From Brienomyrus brachyistius (Eukaryota; Chordata; Actinopteri; Osteoglossiformes; Mormyridae), in the NCBI RefSeq assembly GCF_023856365.1, contig NC_064548.1, positions 23,732,461 through 23,796,460 of the forward strand: 64,000 bases of DNA, written 5' to 3'. Below the pieces are notes generated by a model. That model was given only the letters and a program-made list of their open reading frames with translations. It ran no database searches and was not told the origin of the DNA. Made by a program: the position numbers and the translations under genes. This document shows, piece after piece, positions 26,870-38,800 of this stretch (positions are counted from its first letter, which is position 1; every line of letters begins with the position of its first letter).

Positions 26870-29800
26870 ATCTGTACACACAAGCAGCTAGTCTGCAGAT
26901 CCACCCTGACACCAGGAATCCTGACTCTCAGTAAGAGACCCGCTCCAGCGAAATGGAGTCGACCTTGATGAAAGGTTCAAAAAACCAGAACCCGAAGGGG
27001 GGCGGGGGGGACTTCGGCATTGTTGAGCAACCATGTCTGGATGGAGGTAAAGAGAGAGCTGCCCCAGCACCCAGCCAGACACAGAGCCCTGAAAAAGGGC
27101 TTTTCTGTTCCTCTGTAGTGGATGGGGGGTCTGTGACTTGCTGTTGTATATTTAGTCTCCTTTCCAGCCGTTTTTAATGTTCTCAGAGTGGATTTATGTT
27201 TCTCTCAGAGTGGAATATGCAGTATAGCTGAGCCGCGGATTTGGTTCAGTAACCCTGAATCTGCGAAGCCCCTCTGCACTCAACACGCGCCTTTTGGCAC
27301 CGAGAAATTATAGAATTAGAACTTGCTTAATAGGTCCTGAGTTGAAGATGAAGGAGATCAGTAATAATGTGAATAACAGTGATTCTTTCCAGCACTAGAG
27401 AGTGTCTGGGAAAGATGCACAGAGGAACGTAACTGTGAGACTGTCGAATAGGCCGCTAACCCTGTAAGCATATGTAGGTGGCGTACCAACATCTATGCAC
27501 AGATGCAGGAACGCCGAATCGGGATGAGAAGAAGCTCCAGGATAGACGCACATCTCGTTGTAGGCTGACTGTGGGCAAGGGCAGTGTCTGCGGTTCATGG
27601 TCCCCACCAAGGCCTCCTCGTCGCTTTCGTGGGGATGCAGACACACATGGGGAGGGAAAGCGGGGCTGTTATGGTTTTTACATTCCTTTGCAGCCCCGCC
27701 GTTCCGTTGGGGAATGAACAATTCCGGCTCTGTGTGGCTTATTTTTGGGGGGGGGGGCCCTAGGTCATTACCTCTGTTTTACATATACTACCCCTCCTGA
27801 ACACCCCCCTCCGCGCCCTAAATCAAGCCCCAATTCCACCCAGCATATTGGAACAGGAGAGAAAAGCAACCTTTCCCAAAAGTCCAGAGGAATGTCTGAT
27901 ATTTATGTTTCCAGGGAGAGCCCTTCGAGAAGTGCAGCTGGATGGAGAAGGAGCAGGTCTGGCAGTAACAGAGCAGGAACTTGCAGCTAATGTATGGCCA
28001 TCACAAAGCGGCAGAGAGATGTCTGGGTTCATAGACGTGGGGGAGACTAAGCGGCGGGTCTCTGGGGGTATTTCTGCCTACCCCCCCCCCTCCCATTCAC
28101 TCAGATTTATAGCACCCCACTATTACCCTTATGACGCTCGCATCACCGGAGACTAAACATTCAGGAAAGACGAGTGCGCGGGCCAGACTTACTGCCAAGT
28201 CGCTTTCTGGCGGAAACAGCGTTGCTCGCGGTTACGATGCCTTTCTCGTCGTGCGCCCCCCGGGCCTGGCCTAAAGGCGGAGCCGGCTCTGCCTTTTCAG
28301 GGCCAAAGCTAGACTTGAGACGCCCCCCAACCAAGAAAATTGATGACATTTCACTTCTGCAACAACACTGGTAATTCAGGGGCCCTGGGCAACTGCAAAT
28401 TCTTACCTGTAGCTGGAGCCGGACTAGAATATAGAGCCGAACAGCTGACGGAATGTTTAACGTTTTGCTAATGGATGCTATCATCACCGCTCCCAACTTT
28501 GCTCAGCTGGATGGCGTGAGGATTCCCATTAGAGATGAGTCTGCACACACAATCACGCTCATTTACATGTATGTAACAGTTTTGTTGTCTGTAGGGCTTG
28601 CAAGCTACGTAAATACTTGTGATGTAGCTACTTTTAGGTTTATAATAGAGTGATATAAATCAGTTGACTGTTGTTTTGTAGCTAGAGAGCTACAGCAGCC
28701 ATTAAAACACAAACATGTCTGGTAATAGCTATTGAAGTTTCATGTGTAAATGAAGACAATTGAGAGGTTCCTAAGAATAAAGTAACTTGTAGATAAAGGA
28801 GATAATTCATGAATGCTGATTTGTTTGTGTTGTCTGTCTTCCTGGAGCCGGCAAAGGCTGCCATTCCTGTGTAAGGAATTAGACAGCATCGGATTTTGGT
28901 AGCCTGTTATTATTGTGTTCTTACGGCCAAAGCGCTCCAGCTCCCCACCCAAGACACGCTGCTGGCGTTCGGTAAAATATGCTTTCTGTTTGTCTGCAGA
29001 AGTTTCGTCGTCGAGTGCAGGAGTCAACCCAAGTGCTCAGAGAACTGGAGATATCCCTGAGGACCAATCACATCGGGTGAGTGCTGGCGGCAGCAAGCTC
29101 CACCTTTCCGGTTGGAGTGCATTTCCGGTGTCAGTAAGAGGCCAATATGATGTATTACGCTATCCATGTGCTGCAAGAGAAAGGGCTTTTAAATGGACTG
29201 AGATGTATGGGACTGAGATGTATGGGAATGGAGCGGAGCACCTCAAAGCGTGAAAGACCCGGAATGTTTGCTTCTTTCGACTGCTTCTCAAGTCACCTAT
29301 CGACAAGTTGGAAATCTGCCTGCGGACTACAGTGACTCTATCTTTGAAGAGCTCCCTCCTCCCCACTGTACATTAGAAAAAACGTCAATGAGAAGCAGAT
29401 GATCGCTCAGGCCGGTAATCTAGATCTTGTAAACTAACCTACATTGCTAATGGAGTGAGTGGATTTGCTCCAGAGCCAAGAGGAAGACCACCCACCCGCC
29501 CAGAAGGGGAAGCCTGTTCCCCGAGTGTCCTCCCGTTGGGTGGGTTTGGTGTCCGTGACCATCCCTGATTGCTACACTTCTTGGCATCCTAGCTTGTCGT
29601 ATCTATGGTCCTCCATCCTGTGGGGCCCGCAGATAACAAGTGACAGAAGATCCATGTGACGTCCACATGCTTTAGGATGGCTTTGCTTTTCTTACCAAAT
29701 GAAAATTTTTCCTGACTCTTAAATACATAAATAAGGGTGGTCTGTGCTGGCCGGTACAGACCATCGGCATGCATTCGGTTCTCTGTGGTTTTCATGTTAA

Positions 29801-32800
29801 ATGCTTCAGTTTTTCACCAGCTTCAGTGTCCCTTTTCACTGCTGGGGAAAGAGTATGAAAGAGGAGACGATATTCAGCGTCACCATGGGAAACTTGTATT
29901 TGCGGTTTTCTGCAGACTTGCTATTTTTGTCAGTGAGTATATTTGAAAGGTTACACTGGTTTTACACTGCAGTTTATGATTTAGCCTTCACTGTTACAAC
30001 CATTACTTCTACCCTTAATTGCAAAGCCAAGCCTCTTCCCCCCCACCATAAGCATCTGGACGCAATCATTCCCTCCAGCCGTGCAATAGGGGGTGCCCAG
30101 ATCTGACGTCAGTATGGCAGATGAGCCCCAGTGCATGCTGGGAGCTCTGAAAGGATGAAGGATGAGGGGAAGTGAGCTGCACTGGCTCAAGTGAAGCAAG
30201 GCTGCTGCCAGCAGTGTCCTGACAGCTTAGTCTTATCATGTGGGGAAGCGGGAAGCTTCAGATTGGCTGCTGGCCTCATCTGTTCCACTGCCATTAATAA
30301 TCCGTGACGTTCCAAGATATTTGCATGACAGCGGCAGCTTGAGGTCTGATACACATTAAGCAAATGCGTTTCTGCTTTGAGTAGAAAAGTTTCAGTGATG
30401 CTTGATGTTGAGGCCAACAAACCAGCGTTGATAGAATTTAGTGTCTGGATAATCGCTGATTCTGCATTAATTGTGTAGAAAACAAGGTCCCTCGTGGTTT
30501 TTCAGGTGTGAACAATGAACTAATAAATATTGTAAAACCAGGAGGACTCAGGACCAAGGTTGGGCTTTCCTACCTGCTGCATGGATTGCCAAGTCTTCTC
30601 CAGACCTTAAGTACTTAAAGGGAAAGTCCTGTTTGGTCCTAAAGCCTCACTGTGCTGCTGCTGCCATCTTATGGGCCCAAGCGAGAGCCCAAGGTGAATC
30701 GTTCAATGTGATGGAGAAATCATGTCGATGCTTCCAGGTGACACCTTGCGGTTCTCAAGAGGAGTATTTATTTAAGTCAGGGGTACATTGCTGCTGCTAC
30801 TGCTTCTTCATGCTGTCTCATATGGCCGGGTAGGCAAAAGTGGCCCTATGTGGGTCTTTAAGGAGGCTGCAGAAGGAACCATTTTTCTGGTTATTAAAAG
30901 GGAAAGCGATGACATCATGGCAAGCCCAGCGCACAAAGCCACGAAGAAAAATCTGAGATGGATTCAGATGCGGTCTACTTTCATTTTGAGAAGATGTACC
31001 TGATCATTGTGTGACTGCCTGCCTCCCTCACCCAAGTTCTGTGTCTGTTTGCCGTAGCGGATCTCTGGAAGCACTGCAGGCTTAGAAACGCTCGAACCAA
31101 CTATTCCTCCCGTGTGACAGCAGAAAACCTCTGGGCAAGGGAATGGAAAATTTGACAGCTCGAAATACTGTATTTTTATTTTTTTTCTGGCGGGGGGAGC
31201 GGGGGGTTTGAGCAACCTTATTCTTCTACCTATTTTAGTGCGGAGTAGAATAGTAGGTGTATTCCAGCCCCCTGTGTCTGCTACTAGCGACATGGAATAA
31301 TATTTTTTTGTAAGGTCTGCAATTCTTCTCTGTGTTCAAAGCATCCACTTCACTATGCTCCTCCATAGGTGGGTAAGAGAGTTTTTAAATGAAGAAAACA
31401 GAGGCCTCGACGTCCTGGTGGATTATCTCTCCTTCGCGCAGTGCGCTGTCACGTGAGTCGACCTCCCGCCCCCCCTCCTCTTTGTCTGCCTGAAATTTTA
31501 CACTGTCTGGGAAAGCGTGCTCTTGCATCGGCTGTGTGGTTCTCGTGTTTTTTGGAAGCAGAGTCCTTTCACATGTTTAGGCTAGCTCCCAGGATGTTTA
31601 CTTGGGGTATTTTGCGGGGAATGCTCACTTGAGATAAGTGACAAGGTTTCGAGGCTGTACCCAGTCTGTCCTTCCTCCACAGTCTCTTCTTATTAGCGTT
31701 GCACTCTGCCTCATTTTTCTGTTGGATGAGCATCATTGCCTTCTGAGGGTACCCCCGCCTCCCTTCTTGTGGCTCTGTCATCTTAAAACACAGGCTTAGT
31801 CAAGTGTGGTGAGCAAAGGGTTCTTCTGTTAAGGCTGGGGTCAAGAGGAGAGCTCTCTGCGGGACTCGGGGCTGTTAGGTGAGGGACGACCTTGCCTGGC
31901 AGGAGGTGCCAGCTCCTCACCGAGCTCTGGGAGGCTGGTTGGGATGCTGCCACCTCTTGTTTATAAGATGTACCTTCTGCAGGCTCATCTCCTTACCTTA
32001 TTTGGGGTCTCATCTGTGTATAAAAGGTTTTTGTTGCCTCTGCGTTTTCCATCCATCTTGGTTTCTACTCAGAAACTAGATAACCGTTCCTTGATTTTCA
32101 CCGTCACACCTCCGCACAGAACACAAATCTCCTCTCTCTTCTTCCAGATTTGACTCTGAGTGTCTGGAGAACAGCACAGAGCCTGTGGCCGACAAGTCCA
32201 AACGCTGGAGCCGGTCCATAGAGGACCTGAACGCGGGGCCCATCCATCCACTACGGCCTGGACGACACTCCACCCTAAGGTGAACATCCCCTCCCCCCAA
32301 ACTGCTGACTTGGTCACTCCCTAATGGGTCATATGCCAGCTAATATATGTGTGTAGTGATGCTGGGATATGCGAAGCAGTACACCCAGATAAATAGATTC
32401 TTTTTATCAGTCACCATCCTATGAACTAAACGTTAGCTCCACTTTGTATTTGCATTAAATTAAAGATAAGATAATCCTTTATTAGATAATCCTTTGCATC
32501 ATCACAGCAGAAAGTGGACAATACAGGAATAGAGCAGCAAAAATTTACAACAATAGGATAAAAACTATATATGTACAAGTGGAAATATATAAATATATGT
32601 ACAACATTGTGGAATTGCACTCAGGAAATATCGCACATATGAAAACACCGTGGTGTATTGGATGTGTGAGTTAGTCTATGTGTATGTGTGTGTGGTCTGC
32701 TGCAAGGACTTTGTTATGGAGTCTGACAGCAGACGGAAGGAAAGACCTTCTGAATCTCTCCTTCCCACATCATGGATGCAGGAGCCTGGCACTGAAGGAG

Positions 32801-35800
32801 CTGTTCAGCGCTGTCAAAGTCTCCTGCATGGGGTACTGCTTGCTATGCTAATGCCTTTAAGAAAAACCTACATAGCTTTTGCCTGTGTTACAATAGATCG
32901 GATTTAGCTCTGGTGCTGATAAAATCGCATCACAGCGCTGAGGCGGTGTTGCCATGCGCCGGACAGAACCGCAACGCTCTGCTAAAGCTATAATCTTAGG
33001 CCCGTGGGCTGCTTTGAGCAAACTGGAATGCTGTTCGCTCGCTACACATAGAATCTCCCAAATTCGCAGACATGAGGGGTGTGAGCCTTCGGGGGTCCTG
33101 TTACAGAACCTGGAAACGTTCTCTTGCGTTCTTGCCGTCTGAGTGTCTGGAAAGATTCTGCTCTGTGGTTCCTCACTGAGCTATTGTGGAAGAAATACTC
33201 ATATCAAGCAATCCTCCTTCAGCCACGAGTCCTTGGTTTGGGCTTAGATAGAGAATAACAAAGAGTTCCATTTAGGTGTCTTTCCTGATGCCTGTGCCAT
33301 TGTTCTTGGATGTTAAATGTTCTATTTATTCTCTTAGAGTTCTAAGTAAAATTTAATCTAGACCCTTATAGCCGACAGATAGCAAAGGATTGATAAGATG
33401 CTGAAATGTAAGGATTGAGGATCTTTACTGTCTTGGTGCGGGTGTGCTTATACAATATAATGCTTCCACCAACTTCCGTGAATGCATACGTGGAACATAG
33501 AGGTGCAAAGAAATGCACCTGGTGCAGAGTTATGTGAAATGCAACAGTTGTGTTCAGTACTCAAGGGAGGCAGGAGTAGAGATTTTGCGCTGGATGCTGG
33601 AAATGGCCAGACTGCACTGCACATGAGCGGTGGACTGCAGTCGAGTGCAACGGTGTCAACAACAAAGTACTGGACAGAATAAGTACTACTAGGCAACAAA
33701 GTACAGAACCTCCACAGTCCTGGAGAGGATAACGTGAATGACAGGAAGTACTGGGCAATAGGTAAAAGTACCGCCTTCTTCCACAGCTTCACTGTTTTTA
33801 TTTGTGTCATCAGCTCACCGTGCTTCCAAATCCCAAATAAGTAGCCTTGTTGTCAACATTTGTGTGTCTGCCCCTTTAAGGGCTCCCCCCCCCCCCCCCC
33901 CGCCCCCCCGCCCTCACTGGCAATGCCCCTTCAGTTTTTCCATCTTGGAAAGACATTTGTTTTTGGTTGCTTTTGTGGATGCTTGTAGCTTCTGTTTCTT
34001 GTATTTTTAGGCTGATATTGAAATATATTTCATGGTTTAATTGACCTCACCAAAGTGCCGGTACTTACCTGCTGATTTCCTTTCTGTAGCCACTGAAATT
34101 GAGACATTTTCTTGAAAAGCGTGTGCATATTTCACACACATATATATAAAATCTGATTATTTTTTTTGTAGCAGATGTTTGCTTTTCCAGTCAGTTTATA
34201 CGAAGCTATAAATTTGAGCAGCGTAATAACAATATTCTGATGAGCTCCCCATAGCATGACACTAACCTGGCTGTTTTGTGAAAATATCATTTTTAATATA
34301 CCGTCTAACCTTTGTTTCTCTTTGTATTTTACATCCATCTTGGTTTCTACTCAGAAACTAGTCAACCTTTCCTTGGTTTTCACCGTCACACCTCTGCACA
34401 AACACAAACCTCCTCTCCCTTCTTGTCCTTTTGTGTCCTTTAGAGCTATAAAAACTTTTACTGACAATCGATATAATAGCAATTTTCAATGTAATATTCT
34501 TTAAATATTTTTTTTTTATGTCCTCTAATCTTTCAAAGTAGGCCAAGCCCTTTTTAAGGCCAAAGTCATAATAGGGCCGATGGTACGTTTTGGTAGAAAT
34601 CTTGTTAGAATTCCTGTAAGTATACAGTCACGCTGTCCAGGCAGACCTGAGAAGGAGGCCAACTGTTATTGTCAAGGAGCTTGGCTTGTGTGATACTCGA
34701 TTTCTAGAAGGGAATCACCTCAGTGATTAGTGACTTATTAAAGAAAGTAACCTCAGGGACTCTGAGGAGGATTGAGGCCTCGTGTTCGTGTTTATGGGCT
34801 GACAGGCACAAAAAAGCATGTCAAAGCATATCTGCGATTAGTGCGTGAAGAACGGGCGTGCGTTATCCACGTGTCAGATCTGAGGAAACCAGCCCTGTCT
34901 CTTTCTATTCTCTGTTTTCTTTACTGATACACAGTAAGAAAAATGAAGGATTTGGGGGGGCAGGGAGGTGTCTCACGCATATAGCCTCATCCCTGTGTTC
35001 AGAGGCCTGCTCTAATTCTGTCACTTGAAAGTGGCACGCTTGCGATACACCTGAATCGGGGGGGGGGGGCATTCTCCCCCCACCCCCCCCCAGTCGTACT
35101 CCCGCGCGACCGCAGCCATAGCCCATGTGACTCACTGCTCCTGAGCTTACTCAGAAAGTATGCGGCAGACAGGAAATGAAGCATACCGCAGTCATAACTG
35201 AGAGTGAGATGCGGGGCATGTGTTTTAATGATGGCAGCCGTAAAAGGGATCCCACAGTCCAGCCACGTCCAGAGGACTCGCAAATTCCTTTTCACTTCCA
35301 GAATTCGTCACTGACAAAAAACAAGTGTTATGTCTGCAGCTAATGCTAAAAACATATCATCCATCCCCATAACCGCTTATCCAATAGGGGGTCACAGAGA
35401 AAACAGAGCCAGTGTCAGAGCATGAGGTAGGGGGGCGCCCTGGATGGGGGGCCAGTTATATAAGGATGGCATGGTGACTGAAAAGGAAAGAAAGATATGA
35501 AAAGTTTTAGATTAGATCCAACTTTGTTATTCTATGAAGTTCAAGTACTGAGACAATGAAATGCAGTTACATGACGATGAATGGGTCATATAATCAAAAG
35601 GTGCTAAAAAGAGCTGTTTTAGTAGGATACTTAAGATACGATTGATATGTTGCATCTCCGGACCCTTTTGAAGGGTGTCTAGACATCCCCGGTGTGGGGG
35701 GGTAGAGGGGAGTTCTGTCAAGTGCATTGGGGATAGACCAGTGGCCTGTACTACGAAGCGGGGTTACTGGCTTATCGAAGTAACTTGTCGGATTTAAGGT

Positions 35801-38800
35801 ACCACAGTTTAAATGGACTTCATATTCATTCGCTTACGTTTTGGCCAGACTACCTTAAATCTGACAAGGTACCCCGATATGCCAGTAACCCCACTTCGTA
35901 GTGCAGGCCCCAGGCCTACATCAGCATTTTTATTCTCTCTTATTTTGGTGAAGCCGTGAAAGCTGGTCAGCTCATTGCCTCGCATGCCAGCGACAAACGT
36001 CGTCCTACGCAGGGCCGGACATGTCTGTTTTCGCCGATTTGAGCAAAAACAATCGACACGCCATCCCAGGCCTGCCGCCGCGAGCTCGTTTGCATTGCTA
36101 ATAGCGTAGCAGGCCTCACCGCCACGTTGGCCGATGCCACAGGCCTCGTTCACTTGTTATGCCAGTGCCATGGGGGGGTGGGGGTCGCTTTTGAGAGCTC
36201 TGGTGGATTTACGTTTTTTGGGCATCTGTACGCTTTGTGCGGGGCCCTCTCCGTCATTCCTGACGTTCTTTCATCCCTCGGACGTGTCAGAAGACAATAA
36301 GTACAGACGCACAGCGCACAAAAGCGTCTGTAAGTGGCACTCAGGACGGTACGAAATGATTCATACGCAGGCGGAGACGCAGAGGAGCATTTTGGCTTTC
36401 AGTCTGAACGTCCCGTGAATGAAGATCTGGAAGCCTTCTTTGTCTTAGTCTTGGAAGCAAAGGAGAAGCCGTCAGTGGGGGGGTTGAATGGCTTTATCAT
36501 GCAAACGAGGAGGTGGGATTTACCGCCGTATCCCGTCTGTCCCCGTGTGCCCAGGTGCAGCACGTTGCCCAGCCGGAGGACGCTGAAGAACTCCAGAATA
36601 GTGTGTAAGAAGGATGACGTCCACGTGTGTATCATGTGCTTGAGAGCTATCATGAACTACCAGGTGAGAGGCCTTGGCCGACTGAAGGTCGTTTAAGGTG
36701 ATCTGTTGTCAGAGGCACCCCAGTTAATGTGCTTTAATATTGCTTTTCTCGCTCTCTCTCTCTCTCTCTCTATTAAACATGCAGTACGGCTTCAACATGG
36801 TCATGTCTCACCCACGCGTCGTCAATGAAATTGCACTAACCCTCAACAATAAAAATCCCAGGTGAGTCTCCACAAACACGCCCAACTTGAGTAGATGGGC
36901 TCATCTCTGTTAAAAGATCCAGACGCCCCCTGCATTGACCCCCCCCTCCCCCATGTTGAGAGTCCATTCTGTTAATGTTAATATCTAGTTCACGCCAAAC
37001 GTGACTACTTTGTTTTACTCACCACGTCTCTTTAGAGAATGTTCAATTCCCAAAATGCACTCTTACATTTCTCCAAGCCAGTTAGAATCTGCAGGTATAC
37101 TACACCTGGCAGAATAAAGTTTTATTTAGGAAGAATTAAGCTGTTGGGATGGGATAAAATTCACCCAGAATTGCCGATTACATAAATTTTATTTAATCCC
37201 CAGGTTAAAATGAATATAATCCCCTTAACGGTATTTATTTGCTCCTCCATGGCAGCTTTGCATAAACAGATTTTTTACAGAGCAGCTACAGCATGTTTCT
37301 TGATGACGCAACAGCGGCATCCTCTGCTCTCTTCACACAACCGGGCTCCTTTCCATTCCAGAACCAAGGCTCTCGTTCTGGAGCTGCTCGCCGCCGTCTG
37401 CTTGGTCAGAGGCGGCCACGAGATCATCCTGGCGGCCTTCGACAACTTCAAGGAGGTACTGGTGCAATCTGGGAAAAGAAAGCACAAGCGGCCGACCAGA
37501 GTCGAATTTCCGAGTGGGCCTGTCTGCACCCTGTAGGTTATTTTAGTGAGCCATCCCACGTTTTAAAGCACTTCATAAAATTAGCTGCTCACACTCACTG
37601 CAAGGGCACCACGGTCCATTATCCAGGCAGATTACAGATATAGACACAATAATGTATACTTTGACACACCTGCGCGCGTGTGTGCATGCGTGTGCAAGTG
37701 TGGATCAGATGTGCATTACATTGTGGGGACCAATGTAATATCTTTTATTTTGTTTGGTTACTTATGGTTAAGGTCGTCATTGTTGGGATTAAGGTTTTGT
37801 CCATAGAAATGAGAGGATGGCCCCCACAAAGATATGAGTACAGGGGTGTGTGTGTGTGTGTGTGTATGTGTGTGTACAGGACTTTCGCAGTAAAATGCAG
37901 GATCTGTTGCATAACATCACAGGAAAGTAGGACTCAGAAAATCGTCATGCAATTTTAGCACGCAGCTGGATGAAATATTAAAGCAGGCGATAAATTGCTC
38001 GTGCCATCTGTGAGAGGCTGCAGACACCTTCAGATCTTCAGAGCTGGCTGCTGTGTTTTTTCTCTGAGGGGACCTTGCATGGATCATAAGATGGGGCAGG
38101 GTAGGCAGGGGTCTCTACCGCTCAGCAGCCCAACGGCCGATCTGAGGAATGTGCCGTGAGATCAGCAAGGGCTCGGCAGGAAATGAAGTGTGTTCACGTC
38201 AAGACCACCTACGCGAGAACGTTTCAATACACAGCAGTGGACACCATGCAGGGCCTGCCACACGTAATGGGAAGAGGGAGGGCGATTGATGTCTTATAAC
38301 AGAGTACATTAGAAACAGTCCACAAAACAGGAGGTATATTAAGCATATGGTGTCTAGAAGACCAGAGAAACTCATACTGATCCAATAACTTTAACAGGCA
38401 TCACTACTGAGCTTTACTATCTTGCATAACTGAATGAGGTGCTTTTTCCTACTGAATCCAAGTAAATAGTTTGAATTTTAACAGGGAATCATAGTAATAA
38501 ATAACCTTTATGCTTAATGCAGAAAAAATTTATAAATGCAGTAGCTTTTAAGAGATCATCGAACTGACCTGGTTGTTTGCTCTCAAGAAATTCACATCAC
38601 CCAGGAAAAGCGCAGCGCAATAAAAGGTAAGTGATGTTATCACCTCTGCCTCTCTCGTAGGTCTGTGCAGAAACGCAGAGGTTCGAGAAGCTAATGGAGC
38701 ATTTCAAGAACGAGGACAGCAATATCGATTTTATGGTACGTTTAACGTCCAACTTGATACTTTTGGATAATGGAGGTTGCGTGTATGTGCGGGGGAGCGA

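Larger units (their letters stand above)
32280..36554 (+). other. fmnl2 intron 6 (4.3 kb)
   Basis: GT-AG intron holding retroelement-like debris (about 32460-32840), poly-C (33885-33909), the second copy of the exon 6 acceptor region (34310-34427) and a long inverted-repeat MITE (35743-35909). No exon is recognised. Confidence 0.75.

Noticed and set aside
26066..26934. Long open frames rich in His/Thr (minus) or Cys/Val (plus)
   Set aside because: They are translations of the TG/CA minisatellite in intron 3, are open in several frames at once and have no family similarity.
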